From Caulobacter sp. UNC358MFTsu5.1 (GTDB taxonomy: Bacteria; Pseudomonadota; Alphaproteobacteria; Caulobacterales; Caulobacteraceae), in contig NZ_JONW01000012.1 of assembly GCF_000712075.1 (NCBI RefSeq), positions 1 to 64,000 of the forward strand: 64,000 nt of DNA, written 5' to 3'. The notes below the pieces were generated by a model, which saw nothing but the letters and a program-made list of their open reading frames with translations, was not told the DNA's origin and searched no databases. Shown here piece after piece: positions 24,580 through 33,771 of the stretch (its first letter is position 1; each line of letters begins with the position of its first letter). A program made the position numbers and the translations under genes.

Positions 24580-25380
24580 TCAGAACCGACGCCACACGGC
24601 CACGACCGGGCCATGGTCGATCGGGGTCTCCCGTCCCGACAAGGTCTGTCGCCATCCCGCCTGCAGGCTCCACACGCCCAGGTCGCGCGTGACCGACACC
24701 TCGCGCTTGCGCCAGCGTGACGCGACCGGTTCGGATTCGGCCTTGCCCATATAGGTCTGGGCCATCAGAAGCCAGCGGGGCGTGGGCCGCAGCCCCACGG
24801 TGGCGTCGATACGGGTTTCGTCCGCCAGGCCGCTGCGCTTGAGGCGGGCGACCTGCAGTTCAGCGAAGCCGTGCGCCTTGCGCCATTGCCGGGAGGTCCC
24901 CGCCAGGAGACGCGCCTCCAGGTCCATGTCGCCCTGCCCCGGCGCCGCGTAGCCCGCGTTGCGCCCCACGCCGTCCTTGGTGGCGCCCAGATAAAGACTG
25001 ACCGCTGATCGATCCGTATGCAGCAGCGCATAGCGCAGGCCCAGTTCGAGCGGGCCCAGTCCGTCGTAGTCGACGAAGTTGTCGTGGCCGCGGGTCAGCG
25101 CCGCCTTGGTCTGCAAGGTCAGCCGATCGGTCAGACCGTACTCGCCATAGATCGACAGGGTCTGGTCGCGCCGGGGATCGATCGACCGCTCCACGCCGTC
25201 GGGGTCATAGCCCTTGTCGGCCTTCTGCTCCTCGTATTTGAGGATGGCCAGCCCCTCGCCGTCCCTCATCGGCCAGGCGCCGGCCCGGGCGGCGCTCGAC
25301 GCCCCCAGCAGCGCGCAAAAGAAAGCCGCCGCGACCCCGAGGATCGCGGCGGCGTTTGGTTTTCGACGTTTGGGCGTCAA
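24580..25380 (-). CDS. Exported outer-membrane-barrel-like protein, unknown function
   Basis: The 266-residue protein has a long N-terminal leader (MTPKRRKPNAAAILGVAAAFFCALLGASSAARAG). The mature part alternates short hydrophobic-aromatic strands (TLSIYGEYGLTDRLTLQTKAAL, LELGLRYALLH, AVSLYLGATKDG, RWLLMAQTYMGKA, WSLQAGWRQTLSG) and ends in VVAVWRRF with a terminal phenylalanine. This suggests a small outer-membrane beta-barrel. It overlaps the class II aldolase gene by 4 nt and is probably co-transcribed with it. I do not recognise a named family. Confidence 0.75.
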   Translation of the reverse strand: MTPKRRKPNAAAILGVAAAFFCALLGASSAARAGAWPMRDGEGLAILKYEEQKADKGYDPDGVERSIDPRRDQTLSIYGEYGLTDRLTLQTKAALTRGHDNFVDYDGLGPLELGLRYALLHTDRSAVSLYLGATKDGVGRNAGYAAPGQGDMDLEARLLAGTSRQWRKAHGFAELQVARLKRSGLADETRIDATVGLRPTPRWLLMAQTYMGKAESEPVASRWRKREVSVTRDLGVWSLQAGWRQTLSGRETPIDHGPVVAVWRRF

Positions 25381-26153
25381 TCCGCGTAGCCGGGGGACTC
25401 CCGGTCGAGTTTGCGCAGGCAGCCCGGCCAGGCCAGGCCGGCGATCATGCCGAGACCCATGCCCGTCTGGCTGCGGACCTCAGCCTGGGCGCCCTCCGGC
25501 GCCTCCAGCACGTTCCCGCGACCGCCGCTGAGCGCCATCACCTGCTGGGCGCAGGCGCGCTCGAGATAGAACATGCCCAGCCAGCATTCAGCGGCCGTCA
25601 TCCCCGTGGACAAGGTCCCGTGGTTGCGCAGCATCATCAGCTTCTTCTCGCCGAGGTCAGCCACCAGCCGTTCCCGTTCGTCAAGGTTGAGCGCAATCCC
25701 TTCATAGTCGTGATACGATAGTTGAGGCAAGACAATTAACGCATGCTGCGACAGCGGCAGCAGGCCTTCCTTGTTCGCCGACACCGCCACGCCCTGATCG
25801 GTGTGCAGGTGCATGACGAACTGGGCGTCCTCGCGCGCGGCGTGGATGGCCGAGTGGATCGTGAAACCCGCCGGATTGATGAAGTACGGGGTCTTGTCGA
25901 TGACGTTGCCGTCCAGATCGACCTTCACCAGGCACGAGGCGGTCATCTCGCCGAAGAACATGCCGTAGGGATTGATCAGGAAGTGGTGCTCGGGCCCCGG
26001 GATGCGGGCCGAGATGTGGGTGAAAATCATGTCGTCCCAGCCGTGGACGGCGACCAGGCGATAGAGCGCGGCCAGATCGACGCGGGCCTTCCATTCGGCC
26101 TCGCTGACCTTGTCCTTGAGCGACGTGGCGATGGGCGATGCACCGTCGGCCAT
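25377..26153 (-). CDS. Class II aldolase/adducin-family protein
   Basis: The 258-residue product has the class II aldolase fold. Zinc-binding histidines lie in MHLHTDQG and NHGTLSTG, and the N-terminal GWDDMIFTHISARIPG and HHFLINPYGMFFGEMTAS segments are typical of the family of fuculose-phosphate aldolase and related dehydratases/epimerases. It would cleave or rearrange a phosphorylated sugar, or act in methylthioribose salvage; no choice can be made. The ATG lies after an AT-rich leader. It overlaps the downstream barrel-like gene by 4 nt. Confidence 0.9.
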   Translation of the reverse strand: MADGASPIATSLKDKVSEAEWKARVDLAALYRLVAVHGWDDMIFTHISARIPGPEHHFLINPYGMFFGEMTASCLVKVDLDGNVIDKTPYFINPAGFTIHSAIHAAREDAQFVMHLHTDQGVAVSANKEGLLPLSQHALIVLPQLSYHDYEGIALNLDERERLVADLGEKKLMMLRNHGTLSTGMTAAECWLGMFYLERACAQQVMALSGGRGNVLEAPEGAQAEVRSQTGMGLGMIAGLAWPGCLRKLDRESPGYAD

Positions 26154-26282
26154 GAGCGGATCCTCCGTAGGTTATCATTGTTAGCTTAAGGGTCGCGCCG
26201 CGCGCCCGCTGCGTCAAGCGGTGATGGCTCGATCCGCCGCCCTGTGTTAGCCCGTGCGCCTTCGTCGCGTTCGAGACTTCCC

Positions 26283-26954
26283 ATGATCCCCTGGCAGCAT
26301 CTGGACACCGCCAAGGTCCCCGGCGACGGCGGCGAGCTGAAGCTCATGCGGCGCGGGACCGAATATTCGATCATGGCCGGACCGATCGAGCTGATGAACA
26401 GTCGGCTGAGCGGCTCGGAAGAGGCCATGGCCACCCTGGCCTTCGAACGGATCGGCCGGCGCCCCAAGGCGCGGGTGCTGATCGGCGGCCTGGGCATGGG
26501 CTTCACCCTGCGCGCCGCCCTCGCCGCCTTCGGGCCGGACGCCAGGATCGTGGTCGCGGAACTGGTCCCGGCCGTCGTCGAATGGGCGCGGGGGCCGCTC
26601 AGCGAACTCCACGGCGGCGGGCTCGACGACCGGCGCGTGAGCTTGCACCTGGGCGATGTCGGCGCGGCGATCGGCGCAGAGGCGGCCGGCTACGACGCCA
26701 TCCTGCTGGACGTCGACAACGGACCCGGCGGGCTGTCGCGCAAGGAGAACGACAGCCTCTACGGCCCCGCCGGCCTGGCCGCGGCCAAGCGCGCGCTGCG
26801 CGCCGGCGGCGTGCTGGAGGTCTGGTCGTCGACCCGCGACAACGGCTTCACGACCCGCCTGAAGCGGGCGGGCTACGCCGTCGAGGAGATCGGCGTCCGC
26901 GCTCACAAGGGACGCGGCGCGCGGCATGTGATCTGGATGGCGACCCGGCCCTGA
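26283..26954 (+). CDS. Spermidine-synthase-like SAM-binding methyltransferase-fold protein
   Basis: The 223-residue protein has a Rossmann-like SAM motif, VLIGGLGMGFTLRAALAAF, followed by IVVAELVPAVVEWARG and DAILLDVDNGPG, the acidic motif of spermidine-synthase relatives. The aminopropyltransferase gatekeeping residues are not evident, so the substrate is open. The start at ATG 26283 is chosen because the upstream in-frame extension has no function-like sequence. The gene is divergent from the class II aldolase gene and runs into the exported RidA gene 17 bp later. Confidence 0.85.
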   Translation: MIPWQHLDTAKVPGDGGELKLMRRGTEYSIMAGPIELMNSRLSGSEEAMATLAFERIGRRPKARVLIGGLGMGFTLRAALAAFGPDARIVVAELVPAVVEWARGPLSELHGGGLDDRRVSLHLGDVGAAIGAEAAGYDAILLDVDNGPGGLSRKENDSLYGPAGLAAAKRALRAGGVLEVWSSTRDNGFTTRLKRAGYAVEEIGVRAHKGRGARHVIWMATRP

Positions 26955-26971
26955 ACGCGGAGCGGACCACG

Positions 26972-27439
26972 ATGAAGACCTTGCTGACCCTGGCGGCCGC
27001 CCTGGCGCTTTGGACCTCGCCGGCGACAGCCCAGGACGCCGTCGTCCGGGATAACCCGCCGGGACTGTTCACCAGCCCCCGCTTCACCAACGTGATCGAG
27101 GTTCCCGCCGGGACCAACCTGGTCTTCGTCTCCGGTTTGACCGCCCAGGGCCCCGACGGCGTCGCGCCCAAGGACGCCCAGGGTCAGGCCCAGGCCGTGT
27201 TCCGCAATCTGCGCACCGCCCTCGCCGCGCGCGGCTTGGCGCCGGCCGACGTGATCCAGGTCCGTGGCTTCCTGGTCGACATCCAGACCACCCTGCCCGC
27301 CTATCGCCAGGCGGCGGGAGACTTCTTCGGCGCGACACCGCCGCCGGCCAGCACCGTGGTCGGCGTCGCGGGTCTGGTCCGTCCGGACCTGCTGCTGGAG
27401 GTGGAGCTGGTCGCTGCCCGGCCGACCAAGACGAAGTAG
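26972..27439 (+). CDS. RidA-family protein with signal peptide
   Basis: The 155-residue protein has a signal peptide (MKTLLTLAAALALWTSPATAQ) followed by a RidA/YjgF/Rid-type domain: SPRFTNVIEVPAG, LVFVSGLTAQGPDG, AQAVFRNLRTALAARGLAPADVIQVRGFLVDIQ, and STVVGVAGLVRPDLLLEVELVAA. Cytoplasmic RidA hydrolyses reactive enamines/imines, and an arginine near the C-terminus (R in VRPDLL) is in the usual position. Export is uncommon for the family. It follows the methyltransferase gene closely and may share its transcript. Confidence 0.9.
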   Translation: MKTLLTLAAALALWTSPATAQDAVVRDNPPGLFTSPRFTNVIEVPAGTNLVFVSGLTAQGPDGVAPKDAQGQAQAVFRNLRTALAARGLAPADVIQVRGFLVDIQTTLPAYRQAAGDFFGATPPPASTVVGVAGLVRPDLLLEVELVAARPTKTK

Positions 27440-27446
27440 CGGGCGG

Positions 27447-27905
27447 TCAGTCCCCCCGGTCGCCCTTCATCAGCCGCGCCTTGTCACGCTGCCAGTCGCG
27501 GGCTGCCTCGGTCTCGCGCTTGTCGTGGTTCTTCTTGCCCTTGGCCAGACCGATCTCCAGCTTGGCCAGGCCCTTCTCGTTCCAATAGAGCTTGAGCGGG
27601 ATCAGCGTGCGGCCGTCGCGCTGGACCGCGCCGATCAGCTTGTCGATCTGCTTGCGGTGCAGAAGCAGCTTCCGGTGCCGGCGCGGCTCGTGGTTGAAGC
27701 GGTTGGCGTGACCGTAGGGCGGGATGTCGGCGTTGATCAGCTTGATCTCACGCCCTTCCACCGAGGCGTAGGACTCGGCGATGTTCGCCCGCCCCACGCG
27801 CAACGACTTCACCTCGGTGCCGGTCAGCATCAGCCCGGCCTCGATGGTCTCTTCGATGAAGTAGTCGTAGCGCGCGCGGCGGTTCTCGGCGATCGGCTTG
27901 GTCAT
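27447..27905 (-). CDS. smpB: tmRNA-binding protein SmpB
   Basis: The 152-residue SmpB has the expected sequence: N-terminal NRRARYDYFIEETIEAGLMLTGTEVKSLR, then NIAESYASVEGREIKLINADIPPY, RRHRKLLLHRKQI, and a basic C-terminal tail (KGKKNHDKRETEAARDWQRDKARL) that acts as a codon-anticodon mimic. It delivers tmRNA to stalled ribosomes for trans-translation. It follows dapA with a one-base TGATG overlap, so the two are co-translated. The separate rescue factor arfB is at 13656. Confidence 0.97.
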   Translation of the reverse strand: MTKPIAENRRARYDYFIEETIEAGLMLTGTEVKSLRVGRANIAESYASVEGREIKLINADIPPYGHANRFNHEPRRHRKLLLHRKQIDKLIGAVQRDGRTLIPLKLYWNEKGLAKLEIGLAKGKKNHDKRETEAARDWQRDKARLMKGDRGD

Positions 27906-28789
27906 CAGACCAGACCCGCCTCGCGCATGGCCTCGAGGATCGCCGGCTTGACCGCCTCGCTGCAGGGCGAGATCGGCAAGCGGGTGTCGGCCTCGCACAG
28001 GCCCAGGTGCGCCATGGCGAACTTGGTCGGCGACGGCGAGGCGTCCAGGAACAGCGCCTTGTGCAGCTTCACCAGGCGGTCCTGCCAGTACAGCGCGGTC
28101 TCCCACTCGCCGTTCAGGCACGCGTTGATGAAGGTGGCGCAGGCGTCCGGCGCGACGTTCGAGGTGACCGAGATCACGCCGTGGCCGCCGTGGGCCACAT
28201 AGCCCAGGGCCGTGGGATCGTCGCCCGACAGCATCACCCAGTCGGGACCGCACATGATCCGCTGGAAGCTGGCGCGGGTCAGGTCGCCGGTGGCGTCCTT
28301 GATGCCCACGATGTTGGGCAGCTTGGACAGGCGCTCCAGCGTCTCGTTGGCGATGTCCGAACCGGTGCGGCCGGGCACGTTGTAGACCAGCACCGGCAGC
28401 TGCACGGCGTCGTTGATGGCCTTGTAGTGCTGATAGACGCCTTCCTGGCTGGGACGCACATAGTAGGGCGAGACCACCAGGGCGGCGTCGGCGCCAACGG
28501 CCTTGGCGTGGGCGACCAGCTCGATCGCCTCGGCGGTCGAGTTCGACCCCGCGCCGGCGATCACCGGCACACGGCCGCGGGCGGTCTGCACGCACAGTTC
28601 GACGACGCGCTTGTGCTCTTCATGGCTCAGGGTCGCGGTCTCGCCGGTGGTGCCGACCGGCACCAGGCCATGCACGCCGCCCGCGATCTGGCGCTCGACA
28701 AGGGCCACGAAGGCTTTCTCGTCCACCGCGCCGTCGCGGAAAGGCGTGACCAGCGCCGGAATGACGCCCTTGAACGGAGAATGAGCCAT
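27905..28789 (-). CDS. dapA: 4-hydroxy-tetrahydrodipicolinate synthase
   Basis: The 294-residue DapA condenses pyruvate with aspartate semialdehyde, the first committed step towards lysine and diaminopimelate for peptidoglycan. The TIM-barrel motifs are complete: GLVPVGTTGETATLS at 41-55, the proton relay tyrosine Y136 in LVYNVPGRTG, and the Schiff-base lysine K164 in GIKDATG. The start is ATG at 28789; the upstream in-frame sequence is not DapA-like. It lies divergent from a lytic transglycosylase gene, with smpB directly downstream. Confidence 0.96.
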   Translation of the reverse strand: MAHSPFKGVIPALVTPFRDGAVDEKAFVALVERQIAGGVHGLVPVGTTGETATLSHEEHKRVVELCVQTARGRVPVIAGAGSNSTAEAIELVAHAKAVGADAALVVSPYYVRPSQEGVYQHYKAINDAVQLPVLVYNVPGRTGSDIANETLERLSKLPNIVGIKDATGDLTRASFQRIMCGPDWVMLSGDDPTALGYVAHGGHGVISVTSNVAPDACATFINACLNGEWETALYWQDRLVKLHKALFLDASPSPTKFAMAHLGLCEADTRLPISPCSEAVKPAILEAMREAGLV

Positions 28790-29051
28790 GACTTGCAATT
28801 TGCCGTGAGAAACGCGCCGCGACGGTTGCGGCTTGAGGATGGGGGCGGACAATATGTCCCGCTCCCCCTGTCCCGCAACCGGTCCGTGCCGCTCTGCACC
28901 GATTTGGGGATGTTTCTGCATAGGTCAATCCGCCGCGAAGCGGTCTATAAGCGCCAAACAGGGTCACGTACGCCGCAAATCGGCCCCTCGATCATCCGAA
29001 AACGGCAAGAACGCAGCCCGTGAGGGCCAGAGAATCGAAGGAGACGGCGTT

Positions 29052-31214
29052 TTGGCGTCAGGGCTGGGTAAGGTGTTGCTGGGCGGAACCGCGGTTGTCG
29101 CGCTGTTTGGAGTGGCGCTGGCCCAGGACGACGTCGACCTGCCCCGCGGCCCCCAGCCCTACACGCCGTCGGGCCTGATCACCACGCCGCCGACCGCCAC
29201 CTACGCCACGCCGGCCGAGGCCGACGCCGCCAACCTGCGCACTGCGGTGACCAGCCGCGACCCGGCCACGATCCGCATGGCCATGTCCAGCATCCAGGAC
29301 CCGCTGTCGCGCAAGATCGCCCAGTGGGCCCTGGTCGACGCCGGGGCCGAGAGCATGGGCTTCTTCGAGCTGGACCAGGCCCGACGCGACCTCGCCGGCT
29401 GGCCGCGTTCCCAGCGCCGCGAGAACGCCGCCGAAAAGGCCCTGGTCACCTCCGGCCTGGACGCCCAGCGGATGATCGCCTGGTTCGGCGGACGCGATCC
29501 GCAGACCGCCGAAGGCGCGATGTCCCTGGCCGCCGCCTACCAGGCCGCCGGTCGCACCGCCGACGCCAGCAACCTGATTCGCCGCTGGTGGCGCGACCAG
29601 GTGTTCGAACTGGACGCCCAGCGCGGCATGCTGGCGCGGTTCGGCACGCTGCTGACCAGCGACGACCACGTCCGCCGCGCCGACATCCTGCTGTACGGCC
29701 CCCAGGGTCCGGCCGCCCGCGACATGGTCGCCCTGCTGCCCTACGACCAGCAGGCGGCGGCCCAGGCCCGGATCGCCCTGCGCTCGAACGCCAGCAACGC
29801 CAACGACCTCTACGCGGCGCTGTCGCCGGCCCAGCAGGCCCAGCCGGGCGTAGTCTTCGAACGCGCGTCCTATCTGCGCCGGAAGGGCCTGGACACCCTG
29901 GCCCTGCCCCTGGTCAGCCAGTTCCCCGCCCCGCCGCCCAGCGATGACGCCGCGGCCGCCATCTGGCGCGAACGCAAGCAACTGGTGATGTCCGCGCTGA
30001 AGAACGGCGACAACGCCGGCGCCTACGCGGCCGCCAACGCCCGCCTGAAGGACGGCGCCGACGCCGCCGAGAGCGAGTTCTTCGCCGGCTGGATCGCCCT
30101 GGCCCGCCTGAAGGACGCCGATCGCGCCGCCAACCACTTCGCCCGCATCGCCGAGATCGGCGCCTCGCCGATCACCCGCGGCCGGGCGCTCTACTGGCAA
30201 GGCCGCGCCGCCGAGGCCCAGGGCGACCGCATCGCGGCCCAGGCCTTCTACGCCGAAGGTTCGCGCTACATCACCACCTTCTACGGCCAGCTGGCCGCCG
30301 AAAAGGCGGGGATCAAGGAGATCCGCCTCGACAGGGACCCGACGATCACCCAGGCCGACCGCGCCCGTTTCGAGGGCCGCGAGCTGGTGCGGGCGGTCCG
30401 CACCCTGATGGCGGCCGGGGCCCGCGACCAGGTCCGGGTCTTCGTGCTCTACATCGACGACCAGTTGCCCACCGCCGAGGAGGAGGCCCTGCTGGTCGAT
30501 CTGGCCCGCAGCTACGGCGATCCCGACCTGGCCATGCGGGCGGTGCGCACCGCCGCCCAGCGCGGCTTCACCCTGCCCGAGCGCGGCTACCCGCTGCTGG
30601 ACCACCTGTTCACGCCCGGACCGGGCGCGGCCGAGACGGCGTTCGTCTATTCGATCTCGCGCCAGGAAAGCAATTTCGACCCCAACGCCCGCTCGGGCGT
30701 CGGGGCGCGCGGCATGATGCAACTGATGCCGTCGACGGCGGCCATCGTCGCGCGCCAGATGGGCGAGAGCTACAGCGCCGACCGCCTGTCCGATCCGTTC
30801 TACAACATGCGCCTGGGCTCGACCTATCTGGGCAGCATGGTCAGCAACTTCAGCGGCTCGTACATCATGGCCGCCGCCGCCTACAACGCCGGCCCCGGAC
30901 GACCGGCCCAGTGGGTGACCCTGTGCGGCGACCCGCGCGGCGCGACCACCGATCCGCTCGACTTCATCGAGTGCATCCCGTTCTCCGAGACCCGCAACTA
31001 CGTGATGCGGACCATCGAGACGACCATGGTGTACCGCGCCCGCCTCAACGGCGGCGTCACGCCGCTGACCTTGTCGAGCGATCTCAAGCGCGGCGGCTAC
31101 AGCTATGCGGGCCCGGCGGGGGCCACGGCCAGCGGCCTGCCGCCGATCGGTGGAACGACCCCGGCCTCGACCACCGCCATCCCGCAAGGCGGCTACGTTC
31201 CCGGCACCCGCTGA
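29052..31214 (+). CDS. Soluble lytic murein transglycosylase (Slt70-like)
   Basis: From a TTG start at 29052, with AAGGAGA seven bases upstream, the product is 720 residues. A signal peptide (...GTAVVALFGVALAQ) is followed by a long alpha-solenoid of superhelical repeats and a C-terminal SLT domain. The catalytic glutamate is E539 in YSISRQESNFDPNARS, followed by GARGMMQLMPSTA, GSTYLGSMV and AAAAYNAGPGRPAQW. It cleaves peptidoglycan glycan strands with formation of anhydro-MurNAc ends, in the periplasm. It is divergent from dapA across 262 bp, a pairing that fits cell-wall metabolism. Confidence 0.93.
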   Translation: MASGLGKVLLGGTAVVALFGVALAQDDVDLPRGPQPYTPSGLITTPPTATYATPAEADAANLRTAVTSRDPATIRMAMSSIQDPLSRKIAQWALVDAGAESMGFFELDQARRDLAGWPRSQRRENAAEKALVTSGLDAQRMIAWFGGRDPQTAEGAMSLAAAYQAAGRTADASNLIRRWWRDQVFELDAQRGMLARFGTLLTSDDHVRRADILLYGPQGPAARDMVALLPYDQQAAAQARIALRSNASNANDLYAALSPAQQAQPGVVFERASYLRRKGLDTLALPLVSQFPAPPPSDDAAAAIWRERKQLVMSALKNGDNAGAYAAANARLKDGADAAESEFFAGWIALARLKDADRAANHFARIAEIGASPITRGRALYWQGRAAEAQGDRIAAQAFYAEGSRYITTFYGQLAAEKAGIKEIRLDRDPTITQADRARFEGRELVRAVRTLMAAGARDQVRVFVLYIDDQLPTAEEEALLVDLARSYGDPDLAMRAVRTAAQRGFTLPERGYPLLDHLFTPGPGAAETAFVYSISRQESNFDPNARSGVGARGMMQLMPSTAAIVARQMGESYSADRLSDPFYNMRLGSTYLGSMVSNFSGSYIMAAAAYNAGPGRPAQWVTLCGDPRGATTDPLDFIECIPFSETRNYVMRTIETTMVYRARLNGGVTPLTLSSDLKRGGYSYAGPAGATASGLPPIGGTTPASTTAIPQGGYVPGTR

Positions 31215-31218
31215 CGGG

Positions 31219-31974
31219 CTAGCGGCGCCGGGCCGCGACGACTAGCCCGGCCGGCGTGTCGATCAAGGCGCCGTCCAGTCGGAACACGGACGCCAGCACG
31301 CCGGGCGACAGCGCCTCGACCGGCGCGCCCTGCGACGCCACGCGACCGCGATCCAGCACCAGGACCCGATCGCACGTCCGCGCCGCCAAGCCCAGGTCAT
31401 GCAGGGTGACGACCACAGCGGCCCCGGCCGCCGCCTCGGCGCGCAGGAGGTCCAGCGTCAGGAGCTGGGCGTCCGGGTCCAGCCCGGCCACGGGCTCGTC
31501 CGCGACCAGCAGCGGAGCGCGCGTCGCCAGCAGCCTGGCCAGCAGAACCCTCGCCCGCTCGCCGCCCGACATGTCGAGCACGCCGCGATCGGCCAGGGCC
31601 GCCACGCCCACCCGTTCCAACCGCTCGCGGGCGACGGCCAGCGCCTGTTCCGACGGCAGGTCGGGCGCGCCCAGGGCGGCGACGTCGCGAGCGGGCAGGT
31701 TCCAGGCCAACCGCCGCTCCTGCGGCAGGTAGCCGACCAGCCGCGCCCGTTCGACAGGGTTGAGGCTTCCGACCAGGCGCCCGGCCAGCAGGGCCGAACC
31801 GGCCTCCAGCGGCATCAGGCCCAGGCCCGCTCGCAGCAGGCTGGTCTTACCCGCGCCGTTGGGGCCGACCACGCCCAGCACCTCGCCCGCCGCGACGGTC
31901 AGGGACGCGCCGTCCAGCACCAGGGCCTTGCCGCGCCGGGCCTTCGCGCCCTCGATCGTCCAGGCCGCGGTCAT
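31219..31974 (-). CDS. ABC importer ATPase (FecE/BtuD type)
   Basis: The 251-residue ATPase has Walker A GPNGAGKTS at about 37-45, Q-loop YLPQERRLAW, signature LDMSGGERARVLLARLL, Walker B LLVADEPVAGLD and an H-loop in TLHDLG. It is the ATP-hydrolysing subunit of a metal-chelate or cobalamin importer encoded with the permease and binding-protein genes immediately upstream. Start and preceding stop overlap (ATGA). Confidence 0.93.
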   Translation of the reverse strand: MTAAWTIEGAKARRGKALVLDGASLTVAAGEVLGVVGPNGAGKTSLLRAGLGLMPLEAGSALLAGRLVGSLNPVERARLVGYLPQERRLAWNLPARDVAALGAPDLPSEQALAVARERLERVGVAALADRGVLDMSGGERARVLLARLLATRAPLLVADEPVAGLDPDAQLLTLDLLRAEAAAGAAVVVTLHDLGLAARTCDRVLVLDRGRVASQGAPVEALSPGVLASVFRLDGALIDTPAGLVVAARRR

Positions 31975-32957
31975 GACCGCCAGCTCCGCGCCGCGCGCCA
32001 GGCCAGCAGAGCGAAGACGGGCGCGCCGAACAGTGCGGTGACCACGCCGAGCTTCAGCTCCTGCTCGGTCGGGATCACGCGGGCGGCCAGATCGGCGGCG
32101 ACCAGCAGCACGGCTCCGGCCAGGGCCGAGGGACGCAGCAACCGGCCCGGATCGTCCCGGACGGCGGCGCGCACCAGGTGCGGCGCGGCCAGGCCGACGA
32201 AACCGATCACGCCCGTCGCGGCGACCGAGGCGCCAGCCAGCAAGGCCGAGCCGGCCACCGCCGCCACCCGCAGCCGGGCCATCGGCAGGCCCGACATCTG
32301 GGCCGCCTCCTCGCCAAGAGTCAGCATCCGCAGGCCCCGCGCCGCGTAGAGGCAGAGCCCAGCGCCGATGGCCATCGGCGGCAAGGCGCGCAGGATGTCG
32401 GTGAAGTCGCGGTTCTCGACCGAGCCCATCAGCCAGGCCAGGACCTCGGCGACGGCCACCGGCGACGGCGACAGGTTGAAGACCAGGGCTGTCAGCGCCC
32501 CGGCGAAGGCCGACAGCGCCACCCCGAACAGGATCAGCACCTCGGGCTCGCGGAACCGCGCCGCCAGGCCGACCACCGCGCCTCCGGCCAGCAGGGCTCC
32601 GACCAGGGCGGCCAGCTCGATCGCGCCCGGCAGGGCCGCCAGCCCGCCGGCGATGGCCAGGGACGCGCCCAGCCCCGCCGAGGCCGAGACGCCCAGCACG
32701 CCGGGCTCGGCCAGGGGATTGCGCAACAGCCCCTGCATGGTCGCCCCCGCCAGACCCAGGCCGGCCCCGACCAGGGCCGCCATCAGCACGCGCGGCAGGC
32801 GGATGGTCCACAGCACCTCGCCCGGCGGCGAGGCTGGGTCGGTCAGGGCTTGGTGATACTGCGCGGCGTTCAGGGGGCTCTCGCCGAGGCTGACGGCGAT
32901 CGCCGCCGCGACGACCAGGACCAGCAGGAGGATCAGCTCCAGACGGCGCGGGCTCAT
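31971..32957 (-). CDS. FecCD-family ABC transporter permease
   Basis: The 328-residue permease begins MSPRRLELILLLVLVVAAAIAVSLG and has the many hydrophobic helices of the BtuC/FecCD family. Recognisable stretches are LPRVLMAALVGAGLGLAGATMQGLLRNPLAEPGVLGVSAS and GVIGFVGLAAPHLVR, which couples to the ATPase. It forms the membrane channel for an iron-siderophore, heme or cobalamin substrate. It overlaps the ATPase gene at its end and the binding-protein gene at its start by 4 nt. Confidence 0.93.
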   Translation of the reverse strand: MSPRRLELILLLVLVVAAAIAVSLGESPLNAAQYHQALTDPASPPGEVLWTIRLPRVLMAALVGAGLGLAGATMQGLLRNPLAEPGVLGVSASAGLGASLAIAGGLAALPGAIELAALVGALLAGGAVVGLAARFREPEVLILFGVALSAFAGALTALVFNLSPSPVAVAEVLAWLMGSVENRDFTDILRALPPMAIGAGLCLYAARGLRMLTLGEEAAQMSGLPMARLRVAAVAGSALLAGASVAATGVIGFVGLAAPHLVRAAVRDDPGRLLRPSALAGAVLLVAADLAARVIPTEQELKLGVVTALFGAPVFALLAWRAARSWRS

Positions 32958-33766
32958 CGCGCCGCCTCCGCCAAGGTCCGGGCGCCGTCGGCGGCGAACC
33001 AGGCCGAGCAGCCCAGCATGGCGCCGGGCAGCGAGGCGACCACCCGGCCGCGTGTGGTCTTGCGCAAGGCTGCGTGACGCCCCGGTCCCCAGCGATCGGC
33101 ACCGGCGCGGGTCAGGTCGAAGAAGCCCAGCACCACCGCCTTGGGCGGGTTCAGCACCAGGCTCTCCAGCGGCGCGGGCGAGAAGTAGGGTTGGGTCGAG
33201 GCGTTGGTGAAGCCCGCCGCCCGCAGCATGGCGTCGATCATGGTGTTGGGTCCGGCCGTGTAGCCGCCGGGGGTCAGGTAGAAGGCGGCGCGCCCCCTGC
33301 CCGCCCCTTCGGCCCGCGACAGGTCGGCGTCCATCCGCGCCAGCAGCGCCTCGCCCTCGGCCCGGCGACCCAGGGCCTGGGCGACCTGGCGGACATTGGC
33401 CCGCACCCCGTCGAAGTCGGTGGCGTCGCCCAGGCTGATGGTCCGCACGCCGCGACGGGCGACGGCCGCCGTCAGCCGGGCGGCGCCGCCCCACTGTCGC
33501 ACCACGACGTCGGGACGAGCGCCCAGCACGGCCTCGATCGTCGTCCGCCGTTGCGGCAGGCCGATCGCCTTGGCGCGGAGGAAGGAATCCGGCGCGTCGG
33601 CGCGCGGCGAGACGCCGACGATCGCCTCGCGCGGGGCCAGGGCCAGCACGTACTGGTCGGCGCAGGAGTCCAGCGACATCACCCGCCTTGCCGTGGTCTG
33701 GGCGGCCGCGGGATCCGCGACGGCCGCCAAGCCGACGATCAGGCCGGCGAGCAAGGCGGCGCGCAT
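32954..33766 (-). CDS. Periplasmic binding protein of the metal-chelate/cobalamin importer
   Basis: The 270-residue protein has a signal peptide (MRAALLAGLIVGLAAVADPAAAQ) and the BtuF/FhuD-like pattern RVMSLDSCADQYVLALAPREAIVGVSP, with a linking alpha-helix and a second lobe. The start at 33766 is chosen because it gives a clean signal peptide. It is the first gene of the importer operon and overlaps the permease. No cobalamin riboswitch is visible upstream, so the ligand is undetermined. Confidence 0.9.
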   Translation of the reverse strand: MRAALLAGLIVGLAAVADPAAAQTTARRVMSLDSCADQYVLALAPREAIVGVSPRADAPDSFLRAKAIGLPQRRTTIEAVLGARPDVVVRQWGGAARLTAAVARRGVRTISLGDATDFDGVRANVRQVAQALGRRAEGEALLARMDADLSRAEGAGRGRAAFYLTPGGYTAGPNTMIDAMLRAAGFTNASTQPYFSPAPLESLVLNPPKAVVLGFFDLTRAGADRWGPGRHAALRKTTRGRVVASLPGAMLGCSAWFAADGARTLAEAAR

Positions 33767-33771
33767 GGATG

